From NCBI GenBank assembly GCA_051294375.1, contig CM119270.1, positions 412,309 through 476,308 on the forward strand: a stretch of DNA of 64,000 bases. Direction: 5' to 3'. Made by a program: the position numbers and the translations under genes. The stretch is from Paraspadella gotoi. Its lineage: Eukaryota; Chaetognatha. Of this stretch, positions 42,471 to 53,254 are shown piece after piece (positions within the stretch are counted from its first letter, which is position 1; every line of letters begins with the position of its first letter). The notes below the pieces were generated by a model that was given only the letters and a program-made list of their open reading frames with translations, had not been told where the DNA came from and ran no database searches.

Positions 42471-42696
42471 TTTTCGCAAATCGATAAAGCGATGGATACC
42501 AAGCGAATTGCAAAATGCTGAGGCAAAAACTGGTTCACTTCTCTGACAATCAACTTTTGGTAAATTGGCAATCATATCTTTTGAATATTATTAAAAATTA
42601 ATCTAAAAATTATAGTAAATAATTATCGAAGCCGTAAACCTTANNNNNNNNNNNNNNNNNNNNNNNNNAGAGAGAGAGAGAGATGAGCAGAGAGAG

Positions 42697-42730
<34 letters not shown>

Positions 42731-43330
42731 CGAGAGAGAGAGATGAGAAAACAAACTCCTCTGGTGGTCAAACAGGCGTGTAACCTGACCCCAAAAACTT
42801 TGTTTTCTTGTCGCCATTGAGTCGCGGTCCCACTCAAAATTGGTCAGTTTTCGTTTTTACCGACAAATAGAAACGTAATTTATCCTTAAGACCTGTACCA
42901 GTCCTACCTCAAGAATTTGCGCTGAGATCTACTGAAAGAACTTAATGTATCTCAATGTTGACATGTCATTCACTGTCATTACTTGTACTGAAACTTTTGA
43001 CGAACATGTCTTATTTTGTAAGATGACGGGGAGGCCTTAAACAGTCAAACGCCTGTTTAAAGTCGATGCCTAGATAGCCTTATGTTATTCAATGATGCCA
43101 TTCATTCTTTTGTCTAATTTCATGAAAGAAAAATCATTGAAAATGTAGCAGCTTCATTGGAATGAACGAACGCACGAACAAAACAACAATAACCAACAAA
43201 TATTTAACAATTTATCAAATTGATACTTTCAATCTATTGGATCTATTATTATGAAGCAGAATCTATTCAATCTATTCAATCAACTAAATCAATCATTTCG
43301 TCATCTACAATTTTTCGCTTTGCCAATTTT

Positions 43331-43647
43331 AATTGGAAACAAAGGACAAAGTCCTTGAGTTATTACAGCAACGATTTATTCTACTTTATTAAATTTACCA
43401 TTGTTGTACATTTTCTAATGTATAACTTTTCTTACCAAATGTTAAACCTCTGCTTCTCTGTCTCTCTCTCCCTCTACTCACAAATTTAATTGTCTTTTCC
43501 CTCACATTCTCTCTCTCTCTCTTCTCTCTCTACTAACTTTAACCTGGTCCTCACACTTCACCTCTCGTTCCTGTCTATATCTTTGCTTTGCCATTTCTTT
43601 CTTTCTTATTCTCGTTCTCTCTCTCTCTCTCTCTCTCTCGTCTCTCT

Positions 43648-43680
<33 letters not shown>

Positions 43681-43875
43681 TCTGGGCTCTCTCCTTCCAA
43701 CTTAATTTGGGGAAAACAGGTTGAAAGATTGTGAATTGGTCGAAGCACTGGATGAACATGAAGGCTGTGAATGAAACCGAACTTGTCTGCTACAATCAAA
43801 ATAAATCGTTTGCGTATCAACGACTTTGTCTTGTTTCAATTATCTAAAACAAACGAAAGAAGTTCTATATCACAG
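43331..43875 (+). mobile_element. hammerhead-like short element, copy in composite repeat 3
   Basis: Starts AATTGGAAACAAAGGACAAAG; inverted counterpart GACTTTGTCTTGTTTCAATT near the right end. Same site as in copy 2, with CCAATTTT on both sides, so it was inserted before the two copies duplicated. The core motif at 43742-43795 reads CTGGATGAACATG, apparently with inserted bases. Confidence 0.65.
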
Positions 43876-44184
43876 TTTGCCCAATTTTGTAAATATTTGT
43901 TCAACTTTATCGATTAGCTTCGTGAAAGGCCTTAATTATCGTTCGCCAGACACATCAGCTGTGTTCAACTTTTATTTTTTGTCGTATCAAAATGGTTAAT
44001 CGTTGGCCACGAAGACGACCGACCGACAATCGACGACGACCAATCAACGACGACCGACGATGAGACCCAGTTAGACGCTTTGTCGGCTTCTTCTGACAAA
44101 AATATACGATCGAAATCCTATATTGGATGCGCCTTTTGACTTCTCTCCTCTCTCTTTCAATACTGTCAGCGTGCCCGGCTCATG

Positions 44185-44287
<103 letters not shown>

Positions 44288-45084
44288 GATCTTCTCGGAT
44301 TTTCGCCTCCGTCGAACAACTCGAGGTGCGAATCTCCACACGGGAGACGATCTGCGATGGCAATCGAGCATAGATGGCAAAAAAATGGCTAGCCATTGGA
44401 TGGCAGAATGACGTTTTGCTGCTCGCTGAGGAAAAAAATCGTTTTGCTCGGGGATGAGAGAGAGAGAAAGAGAGAGAGAGCAGAGAGAGAGTCGGAGAGA
44501 GAGAGAGAGAGCTAGAGAGAGACCGAGAGAGAGAGAGAGAGGGAGTTTAAATAGTATATCCTCCCTCCAATAGGCGTTCATCGTATTTTCGCCCTCCCAA
44601 CTCATTGTAAGAATTAATAATCAATGTGTTATTGATTCCCTAATTATTTCTTAATATTATATTTTTTCTTTTTCTTCTTTAGGGAAAAGTGCAACGAGAT
44701 TTAAAGGATAGTCAAACTCCATCTATTCTTTCTGTTCTCTTTTAATACCGTCTTCTCTTGCGATTTCCTATTGCAGGCTAAATCTCAGTTATCATCTTTC
44801 TAATCAATTGCGCTGCGCAATTGGGCAAACCTTTTTTTTACCACAATGAGACACTCAACACAATGATATTTTTAATTGCATCAGATCACATATATTTTAA
44901 TGACCAATTCTCATATGTTCTTTTTGATCTGCCAATGCAGACAATTGAGATTCTTAAATGACAATCAAGAATTGATTATTTAAGTTGACAAATAGGAATT
45001 TTTTTTTTAAAAAATGATATTTTATATGACCAATCACAGATCTAGCTCTTTTTATGCGCCCAACAGGATGATTATTCTTTGATT

Positions 45085-45373
45085 GTGGACTTAAGGCGCT
45101 ACAGTGGGCATGACATGACTATCCGTTACTTCTATCAACCCCCTTTGGAGCTGGGGTCCTGGGCTATGGAACCAGGCTTGAGGGGGTTGCCACGCCCCCA
45201 AGCGCGGCTTTACGGCCCCTCACCCTCCCACAGGGTAGTACCGGGTTGGGATTGAAACCCGGCTACCCTTAATGGTCATAAGCTGATGGCTTACCTCAAT
45301 GAAGCCACCCGGGGTCAGGAGCTGAAGGGTCATGCTTATAGGCGCGGATGAACCTAGCAATGGCCCGACTACA
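45085..45373 (+). mobile_element. R1 short interspersed element with 4-bp TSD
   Basis: GTGGAC...AAGGCGCT at the start, then GGTCCTGGGCTATGGAACC, GGGTTGGGATTGAAACCCGG and an end reading CCCGACTACA. It is bordered by GATT on both sides (45081-45084 and 45374-45377). The equivalent CCAATCA-rich DNA in copy 2 (about 42380) has no insertion. Thus this copy inserted after copies 2 and 3 separated, or is polymorphic. Confidence 0.85.
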
Positions 45374-45654
45374 GATTGACCAATCAGGAATTATCTATAT
45401 TATGCACCAATCACCAGATGTTCTTTTTTGAATGGTCAATCAAGTATTCGCTGTTTGGACCTGACCATCCTGGATCACCTTTCGCAAATCGATAAAGCGA
45501 TGGATTTCAATGCGAATTGCAGAATGCTGAGGCAAAAACTGGTTCACTTCTCTGACAATCAACTTTTGGTAAATTGGCAATCATATCTTTTGAATATTAT
45601 TAAAAATTAATCTAAAGAATTATATTAAAATAATTAATCGAAGCCGTAAACCTT

Positions 45655-45657
45655 AAA

Positions 45658-45725
<68 letters not shown>

Positions 45726-45821
45726 CTGCCTGACAATTTGCGCCCTCATCTTCAACTTTTCGCGTAGGCGGTTTTTATCCAAATTAATAGCGTCGGAATT
45801 CTAGAATTTGATCGTCTCTCA

Positions 45822-45900
<79 letters not shown>
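45655..45900. repeat. two (CT)n arrays
   Basis: 45656-45727 and 45822-45900. Confidence 0.9.
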
Positions 45901-45902
<2 letters not shown>

Positions 45903-45982
45903 ATTTTTATTGTGGTTTTCTAGCGAGACCAATCTCGCGCGGTCCACTGCCGATGTGGCGGGTTTTTCCCCTCCGGGAAAGG

Positions 45983-46052
45983 ATGTAACCGCTTTTAACG
46001 ACGTAACTCGTTTTTACGAGGGATGTAACTCGTTTTAACGAGCGACGTAACT
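45983..46052 (+). repeat. ~21-bp GACGTAACTCGTTTTTACGAG tandem
   Basis: Three to four units (GGATGTAACCGC..., GACGTAACTCG..., GGATGTAACTCG..., CGACGTAACTTAG). Each has a CTCGTTTTTACGAG half-palindrome and a GACGTAAC core resembling a CRE half-site. Confidence 0.7.
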
Positions 46053-46109
46053 TAGTCTTCGCTGGCAACGGAGGACGAGAGGAGGGAGTTAAATCTGGGG
46101 TCGAACAAA

Positions 46110-46360
46110 GAAGGTGGGAAAAGAAAAAGAGGAAAGGGAGGAAAGGAAAGAAGAGAGAAAAGAAAGAAAGGAGGAAAGGGAGGAAAGAAAAGGGAAAAAA
46201 TTAAGGAAATGGAGGAAAGGAAAAGGAAAGAAAATAAAGAAAAGGAGGAAAGGAAAGAAGAAAGAAAAGAAAGGATGGGAGAAAAGAAAAGGGAAAGAAG
46301 AAAGAAAAAGAGGAAAAGATGTAAGAAGAAAAAGGAAATTAGAAGAAAGAATTCAAAGAG
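46110..46360. repeat. GGAAA-rich purine tract
   Basis: GGAAAGGAGGAAAGG units; the open Lys/Glu/Arg frame is a repeat read-out. Confidence 0.8.
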
Positions 46361-46463
46361 AAAATAAATCGTTTTAATTCTATTGTAATTATTTCAAAAA
46401 CTTGACGTGAAATTTATTGTAACATAAAAATATTTATCTTTATTTTTACTAAAAATAAAGATT

Positions 46464-46590
46464 TTAGGCCACAAAAACTCATGTCGTTGGCCCCATTGTC
46501 GGAGTGCTATTGGCAACATAAACGGTTCATATTGGCCACAAAAAATGTATGTGGCCACAAAACCGTAGACGATTGGCAACACAAAAATAA
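46464..46590 (+). repeat. TTGGC(C/A)ACAAAA ~30-bp degenerate array
   Basis: TAGGCCACAAAAAC, ATTGGCAACATAAAC, ATTGGCCACAAAAAAT, GTGGCCACAAAACC and ATTGGCAACACAAAAA. It is followed by a GGTCGGTC block. Confidence 0.65.
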
Positions 46591-46639
46591 CTTTGGTCCG
46601 ATCGGTCCGTGTCGGTCGGTCGGTCTCTCTGTACGTCGC

Positions 46640-46985
46640 CCCTGACTCTGAGCTTTCACTCTCGACCACGAGAGGCGCTTAACTTCTGCCACATTTATTT
46701 TATCTCGTCAGTTTTTTGTATTTGTTATTTATAATTATCAATTTATTTTTGTATCGTTTTCGTATTTTTTTGCAACGAACAGACAAAATTTTGTTCTAAA
46801 TGCAGCAATAATTGAATTCATTAATTTTTTGTACTAAGATACAACCTTATTTTGTCCTTTTCCATCTTTAAGTTTCACTAAATTTTGGATGTATTTTTAA
46901 AATCAGGAGTCTTTCATACGAATACACTTTACAAGAACATTAAACCTGTTTTTTTTAAAGAAAATAAAATTATTAATATTAATAA
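46640..46985. other. unique AT-rich DNA, no gene seen
   Basis: No supported feature. Confidence 0.4.
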
Positions 46986-46988
46986 AAT

Positions 46989-47221
46989 AGAATGTGTGTT
47001 ATAAAGATATATTTTCATCATGGAGAAAAGTGCATTTAACAAACGAATTTTTTTTTCCAAATATTTCGACTTATGTTGCTAAGTCATCATCAGTGGCAGA
47101 AAGTGAAAAAACGAGAAAAATGATTTGTTTAAAAGAGTATAGAGAGAAAGGGAAAAGATGAAAATATATCTTTATATTAAATTATTAGTGCTTGCGATGA
47201 CGTTAAAAGAATGTGTGTTAT
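46989..47221 (-). mobile_element. ~205-bp hammerhead-like insertion with 14-bp TSD
   Basis: AGAATGTGTGTTAT occurs at 46989-47002 and again at 47208-47221. Just inside lies a perfect 20-bp inverted repeat, TATAAAGATATATTTTCATC (47000-47019) against 47157-47176. The body holds the best hammerhead-like core of the window. There is no coding capacity. It differs in sequence from the 511-bp family, apart from the core and a downstream AATTCGTTT. Confidence 0.65.
47050..47100 (-). ncRNA. hammerhead-ribozyme-like motif, best conserved
   Basis: On the minus strand: CTGATGA (47087-47093), one T, a perfect 6-bp hairpin GACTTA-GCAACA-TAAGTC, then GAAA (47064-47067). The invariant core boxes are all present. 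The extra T between A9 and stem II and the unclear stem III/cleavage triplet (sequence after GAAA is TATTTGG) are departures from the textbook fold. Confidence 0.5.
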
Positions 47222-47274
47222 TATTGAGTGAAAACTTGTACGTTACTTCTACGCCTCGAGTACTGGTGGAGCAA

Positions 47275-47670
47275 CTCTATGAGTCACTTTTCGGTCGGTC
47301 TGTCGGTCGGTCGGTATGTCTGTCCATCGGTCTGTCCCTCATAACTCTCTTATAGTTGGTTACAAAATTTGTTAAGACAGGAAAAAACCTCAAATCTAAG
47401 TGACTGCTAGCGCCGCCTTCAGGAAATCTTAAAACTAAAAAATTAAAGACGGAATTCCAATGCAGTACGATGCACCACGCAAAACTAGGGTCTCGTTATT
47501 ATTAAGTTTATATATTTCTTGAAATGTCTGGTTGCTTGCAATAAAACTTTGCAAAGTATTGATCAACCATAAGATATTTGTTAAACATAAATATTCTAGT
47601 CACGAAGTCATATGATCACAGAGAAATACTTGTGAAAAGAAAGTCACTGCGGCGCAACGCATTGGTTGGA
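47275..47670 (+). repeat. R3 dispersed repeat, copy 1
   Basis: TGAGTCACTTTTCGGTCGG, a GTCGGTCTGTCC block, GCTAGCGCCGCCTTCAGG, AAAGACGGAATT and later AAAGTCACTGCGG. The second copy is at 53255-53600. Confidence 0.8.
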
Positions 47671-47738
47671 CCCTTCTTGTTTAACTAAATATTTGATGGT
47701 AAATGTGAAACGTGATTAAAGAATAAATTTTTCCGGTT

Positions 47739-47777
47739 GTGAAAATTCCGTCGAGTCTCTCTTCACCTCCTCCTAAC

Positions 47778-47811
<34 letters not shown>

Positions 47812-48077
47812 CTCTTTCTCCTCATTCTTCCCTTCGTCGACCAAACGACATCAGGAAATCCGCGCAGCAGGAAGATCGAACGGAAACAAAAGGCTTCTTC
47901 TTTCCAGCAGCAGCCGACGCCGCAGGATCGAGCAGCGAGACAGCTGCAGGATCGAGCGGCAGCACGACGCTGCAGGGACGGCAGCCGTCGAATTTTTCAG
48001 CAGCGGTCGGCATCAAGAAAACATCTGCCGATGCAATTCAATATTTGGGAGTCTGGAAGATGGAACCGCCTCGCTAG
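47739..48077 (+). CDS. open frame of unknown status, Pro- then Ala/Ser/Gly-rich
   Basis: 113 codons, with Pro from a TCCTCC array, then SAQQEDRTETKGFFFPAAAD, an AGSSSETAAGSSGS stretch, and VGIKKTSADAIQYLGVWKM to a TAG stop. The second half is less repetitive and GC-rich against AT-rich surroundings, which hints at coding. No family is recognised and the CAGCAG-like bias may explain the open frame. Confidence 0.25.
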
Positions 48078-48239
48078 AAAAGAGAGGGCTTATTTTAATT
48101 TTTATGAAAATTTGTCAGGAAATAAATTAGACTGTTATATTGGTAGGTTTAAAAAATGACCTAAACTGACAATTTAAAAAAAAATAATCTGCTCTATTAA
48201 AAATTAAACAATACCCTTTTTAAAACATTTCACTTAGAT

Positions 48240-48285
48240 ATTATTATTATATTATATATTATATATATATATTAAATATATAAAT
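48240..48285. repeat. (AT)n-rich block
   Basis: ATTATATATTATATATAT between unique AT-rich sequences (48080-48400 holds nothing else). Confidence 0.7.
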
Positions 48286-48400
48286 TCTTCGAAATTCTTC
48301 GACATGGTCCAGGTCTTAAAATAATTACTATAAATATGCAACTTCAATCTTTATTTGTTACAGAAAGTTGGAATAAGCAAGACGGGATGGGCTTATCAGT

Positions 48401-48438
48401 GTGGATAAGGCTCTAACTAGGCTGAAGACTATTATGAA

Positions 48439-48498
<60 letters not shown>

Positions 48499-48750
48499 TA
48501 TCCATAAACTCTGTGGCCCTTCAGTAGCCATAGAACGGGTCTTGGGCTTGGAACCAGGTTTGAGGATTTTCCACGTCCCCAAGGCAGCTGACGGGGGTCC
48601 TCACGCTTCCCGCAGAATAAATACTGGGTTGGGATTGATCCACAGTACCTAAATGGTCATGCGCTGAAGGCTTTATTCAATGAGACACCGGGTCATAACA
48701 GTAGATGTCACGCTTATAGGCGGTGTGAACTTAGGCAATGCCCGACTATA
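48401..48750 (+). mobile_element. R1 short interspersed element carrying an (AAT)n expansion
   Basis: GTGGATAAGGCTCTAACTAGG at the start, then about 19 AAT units (48440-48497) in place of the ATGACTATCC segment. The rest follows, including AACGGGTCTTGGGCTTGGAAC and the end GGCAATGCCCGACTATA. No clear TSD, so it is older than the 45085 and 56097 copies. Confidence 0.85.
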
Positions 48751-48844
48751 GGGTTCAAAATTATGGATAAGAGTTCACGGTTATGGTTAAGAATGAGGTT
48801 AAAATTAAATAAACGAACAGAAATGGGACAGTCTCGGAAAAGAA

Positions 48845-48960
48845 AGCCTCACTCCTGGTTTTGACGCCCCTTCCCATCTAGAGGCCCCGGTTAAGCCACC
48901 CTCTTCTTGGTCTTGGTATTCACGCCTCCCTCGGAGGCCCCGGTGAGGCCGTCCTCAGGC
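48845..48960 (+). repeat. two ~55-bp GAGGCCCCGGT units
   Basis: TTGACGCCCC...AGAGGCCCCGGTTAAGCC followed by TTCACGCCTC...GGAGGCCCCGGTGAGGCC. A short tandem duplication, GC-rich. Confidence 0.6.
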
Positions 48961-49082
48961 CTTCACCCTTCACTCAACCCAGAACTTCACCTCTTCACAG
49001 TTTGTTCGTCGCTGAGACAAACGACGATGTTGATCAGATTAATATTTACTTTCACTCGACGATTCACAAACATCGCAATGTG

Positions 49083-49089
<7 letters not shown>

Positions 49090-49133
<44 letters not shown>

Positions 49134-49160
49134 ACATCTCTCTCCTCTCTCTCTCTACCA
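49090..49160. repeat. (CT)n microsatellite
   Basis: CT with CACATC interruptions. 49200-49550 beyond it is AT-rich without a gene. Confidence 0.85.
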
Positions 49161-49555
49161 ATCTCATTCGTTGTTTTAATTAGGTCGATGTTACACCGAG
49201 GAGCTGATAAAAAAAATAGCAAAAACTGGGAATAAATAAGAAAGAAAAAAGGTTTTTTTTAAATAAAACCTATAATTTTTTAGTTAAAAAAACTGAGACC
49301 GACTATAAAAAGAGTCGAAAAAACTTTAAATTGCTTGACAGCTTGACTAGAAACTACATCATTACAATCACGAATTAGCTAAGAAATGTTTCAAGAGCAT
49401 TAAAAAGAATCTTAGATTCTAGACATGAAAACAGCTCGAACAAACATGCAAGCAAGCAGAAAAGTAAGCAACTGGGAATAAATTGGATTTGCTTGCGGCC
49501 AAAGACTCAAAATTGAAATGAGAATTTTCTGCTTCGATATATTTTCCGTCGAAGC

Positions 49556-49563
49556 AGACGACG

Positions 49564-49597
<34 letters not shown>

Positions 49598-49687
49598 AGA
49601 CGGTGGCTTACATTTTCAATGGTTTTTTATTCTTCTCTCAACAATAGAAAGAGAGGAGAAACAAGAGAAAGAGAGAGAAAGAGAGAG

Positions 49688-49718
<31 letters not shown>

Positions 49719-49721
49719 AGA

Positions 49722-49778
<57 letters not shown>

Positions 49779-49795
49779 TGAGAGAGAGAGAGAAC
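49556..49795. repeat. (GAC)n then (GA)n arrays
   Basis: GAC at 49558-49597 and GA at 49640-49795. Confidence 0.9.
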
Positions 49796-49906
49796 AGCAT
49801 AGAAAATTTCGGCCAATAAACCTCACATTAACTTTTACAATTCTTTCAATTGGCAAATGAAATATTAAAACGATTTTTCAAAGTTGCAGTTGACGCGATC
49901 AGAGGA

Positions 49907-50221
49907 GAACCATTCAAAAGCCATAGAGAACAACTCAAAAGCCATAGAGAACCATTCAAAAGCCATAGAGAACAAATCAAAAGCCATAGAGAACCAATCA
50001 AAAGCCATAGAGAACCAATCAAAAGCCATAGAGAATCAATCAAAAGCCATAGAGAACCAATCAAAAGCCATAGAGAACCAATCAAAAGCCATAGAGAATC
50101 AATCAAAAGCCATAGAGAACTAATCAAAAGCCATAGAGATATAATCAAAAGCCATAGAGAACCAATCAAAAGCCCAATAGAACCAATCAAAAGCCATAGA
50201 GAATCCTTCAAAAGTATTAGA
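49907..50221 (+). repeat. 21-bp minisatellite, 15 units (heptad-coding)
   Basis: The unit GAACCAATCAAAAGCCATAGA repeats 15 times with few substitutions and no indels. One frame reads EPIKSHR heptads through the whole array and on to a stop after 50260. Two other frames (SKAIENQ on plus, LWLLIGS on minus) are also open, because the 21-mer has no stop there. Indel-free multiples of three are compatible with coding, but no ATG heads the EPIKSHR frame and no gene context is seen. Confidence 0.9.
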
Positions 50222-50275
50222 GAGAGAGATCCATTCTTCAAGAGAAATTTTCAAGACCGGTGAAAGATGAGAGTA

Positions 50276-50351
50276 TTTATCACTTGGATTATCACACTCT
50301 TTATCACTTGGATTATCACACTCTTTTATCACTTCGATTATCACACTCTTT
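50276..50351 (+). repeat. ~26-bp TTATCACTTGGATTATCACA tandem, 3 units
   Basis: TTATCACTTGGATTATCACACTC-type units directly after the heptad array. Confidence 0.85.
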
Positions 50352-50446
50352 GTCAATTCTCTCGTCACAAACGTGGAGAGTAAGATGTGATCTTTCGCCG
50401 TGAAAATTGTAACGCGATGAATTGCGAACGAATGTCTCACGTCGTC

Positions 50447-50512
50447 GTAGATGAGACGAACATCGCCGTAGATGCAACGATTATCGCCGTAGATGCGACG
50501 AACATCGTCTTA
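50447..50512 (+). repeat. 21-bp GTAGATGCGACGAACATCGCC tandem, 3 units
   Basis: Reads VDATNIA-type heptads in one frame. It is a second 21-bp array within 250 bp of the first, with unrelated sequence. Confidence 0.75.
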
Positions 50513-50565
50513 GATCGTCGTAAATGTTCGTCGCCGATTTCTACTTCATCAGATATCAAAGAGGC

Positions 50566-50606
<41 letters not shown>

Positions 50607-50736
50607 TTCTCTCTCTCTCTCTTCTTCTCTCTCTCTCTCCTCTCTCGTCTTCTCTCTCTCTCATCGTCCTTCTCAAAACTGACTATACATTGGCGAAGAG
50701 AGACCCTGAACGGTCGCTTCCGTCTCAATTTATTGA

Positions 50737-50769
<33 letters not shown>

Positions 50770-50820
50770 GTCGTCGTCGCGTCGTCGAGCCTAACACCAA
50801 CGGTCAACGGTCGAACGGCC

Positions 50821-50880
<60 letters not shown>

Positions 50881-51150
50881 TCTCTCTCTCTCTCTCTCTT
50901 CTCTCTCTAGTCCAGAGCTCGAAAACCGGTTCCTGCCACGCTTCGAATCGTTCGTGTCATCTTTCATCTTCGTCGTCGTACGTTGTGTTCGTCGTTGTCG
51001 TCGTCATCATCGTCGTCGTCGTCGTCGTCTTGTCACGAACTCCGGGGCGCAAAAGAGTCAAAAACCCTCAGGGCTGAAAACCGTTATAATGGGACCCTTA
51101 TTTTTATGGTCAATGGCTCTCTCTCTCCTCCTCTCTCTCCTCTCTCTCTC

Positions 51151-51198
<48 letters not shown>

Positions 51199-51215
51199 TT
51201 CTCTCTCTTCTCTCC
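50566..51215. repeat. CT, GTC, CT, GTC, CT arrays in series
   Basis: CT at 50566-50663, (GTC)n at 50737-50790, CT at 50822-50910, GTC at 50968-51032, CT at 51116-51210. The unique linkers carry no splice-bounded frame. Confidence 0.85.
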
Positions 51216-51329
51216 CCAGCAGATTATCCCCCTGGCGACCATATATTCGTATCGCGACTGAATTCGACTTTTTTTTTCTTCAGAAGAAGAAAAGAAACCG
51301 CTTCAACGCTCTGCCCTTATTTGCACCGA

Positions 51330-51600
51330 ACAATCATGAACCAACCATTTTTTTCCTAACAATGACCAATCAAAAACTACAATCACTATCAGCCACAATA
51401 ATAAATCAATCACTTCTCTCTTAGCAAAGTTCAATTATCTACCAATCAGAATCACTTTTATTCTCGCAATGACCAAAAAATACTAGAAACTTTTGTTTTC
51501 GAATCTAATGACCAATCAAAAACTGCATCCACCAATCACCTCCCGAATATCCACCAATCAAAAAAGTAAGATTCCCTTCACATCGACTAATCAATTATTA
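51330..51600 (+). repeat. ATGACCAATCAAAAACT degenerate array
   Basis: Five or six copies of (A)TGACCAATCA or CCACCAATCA, spaced about 30-60 bp. Same core as in block F of the composite repeat. Confidence 0.55.
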
Positions 51601-51869
51601 TGATTAGTAATCATCAATCAAATACTTTTTCCCTTTTTCTTTTTCGAGGAAGCACTTTTAAAAAAAAAAGTGGAGTTTAAAAAAAGTCTTCAAGAGAAAT
51701 GCATATTTATTATGAAACAGTTTTAGAAATTTAGATTCAAACATTCAGGTCATACATTTTCATGTTTCGTGAGATATATTAAAAAAGACAAAAAATAAAT
51801 ATGATAAAAAAGTGATTTTTACAAATTTGAATCTTTTTCTCGAGAATAGTGTTCTCCAATTTGAAAGAG

Positions 51870-52142
<273 letters not shown>

Positions 52143-52219
52143 CGTTAACTCCACCCCTTTCCCGACTCTTTCCCTTTTCGATTCTAATTTGATTTTGCTT
52201 CCACAGCTTTTTCCGCGAG

Positions 52220-52390
52220 GAGGAAAGAAAAGAAGAAAAGAAGGAAAAAGGAAAGAAGAAGAAAGGAAGGAAAAAGGAAAGAAAAGAAGAAAAAAAGGAA
52301 AAAGGAAATAAAAGACGAAAGGAAGGAAAAATGAAACAAAAGAGAAGAAAAGAAAAAGAATAAAAAAAAGAGAGATAAAAGAGATGAAAA
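52220..52390. repeat. GGAAAGAAGAAA purine tract
   Basis: Low-complexity; 52391-52680 beyond it is AT-rich with no feature. Confidence 0.7.
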
Positions 52391-52679
52391 AATTTTAAAT
52401 TACTACAACATGCATATGAGATTGAAAAAAATTTTGAAAGGTAACACCTAGAAAATAAAAAAAGGTTAACAGTACGTTTTAGAAATAGTAAGTTTTAAAA
52501 TATAGTTAAATTACTAGAAAACTATCAATCTCTAAATAGAACATTAATGATACAAAAAATTACAATTAGTAAAGATCAATACTTAACAATTACAAAAACT
52601 TATTTACTTCTACTACTACAGCAAAATCACTTTATATTTCCAGAAAAAACATCTCCATTCTCTATTAAAGTGTTTAAGT

Positions 52680-52681
<2 letters not shown>

Positions 52682-52725
<44 letters not shown>

Positions 52726-52745
52726 GACAGAGAGAGAGAGAGAGC
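52682..52745. repeat. (GA)n microsatellite
   Basis: GA with CAGAGAGA interruptions. Confidence 0.9.
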
Positions 52746-52837
52746 GAAATTCGACTAGCTCCCCGTCGCGCGGTTGAAAAGACTCTTAATTTTCCGCTTA
52801 GAAAGGAAAAGGTGCTCGAGACGCTCGCCGTGATAGC

Positions 52838-52868
52838 GTCGATAGCTATCGATAGCTCGATAGTGGCC
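52838..52868. promoter_or_regulatory. TCGATAGCTATCGATAGCTC palindromic cluster
   Basis: Contains TATCGATA, the DNA-replication-related element bound by DREF in insects, within nested CGATAG half sites. Regulatory function here is only a possibility; no gene start is linked to it. Confidence 0.25.
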
Positions 52869-53254
52869 GTAGCGTTAAAAGTAGCAATTAAAAATGGCCA
52901 CGATTGTGAACGTTGCAGCTTGAAACTCATAACATCGGGAATACTTGTTGACGGTGCCATTCAATGGCAGGAATAGTAAGCAGGCGAGGCTCTGCCGTGT
53001 CAGACATTATCAGGCGCTCGCTGAGATAAGCGATATAAAGATAACAGAACAAAGAGATACAAGAAAAGTTTATAGTGGATGCACTGGAACATTCTTGCTT
53101 AGTTGTAGATCACATCAACATATTATTCTAACCTTATTTTCATATAATGTTAAAACAAATCATCTTTCGTTCATTATTACTTGTTACAACTTTTATTTCA
53201 ATGTACATACTATTAATGACTGATCTGAGCCGTGCCTGACACGGTAAGTGTCTC

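Larger units (their letters stand above)
39530..42643 (+). repeat. composite repeat, copy 2
   Basis: Blocks A (39530-39850), GA-rich B, C (40150-40672), the hammerhead-like insertion (40685-41195), D (41208-41440), CT array and F (41550-42643, with a gap at 42085-42245). Compared with copy 1 it has the insertion plus many small indels. Confidence 0.85.

Noticed and set aside
49850-50241. heptad ORF as a confident gene
   Set aside because: The frame has no ATG start or splice border and two other frames are equally open; kept as a repeat with a finding.
52945-53223. 92-codon plus-strand frame
   Set aside because: It begins in a plausible region and is flanked by a 9-bp inverted pair (CCGTGTCAG/CTGACACGG), but has no splice signals, codon pattern or recognisable motif.
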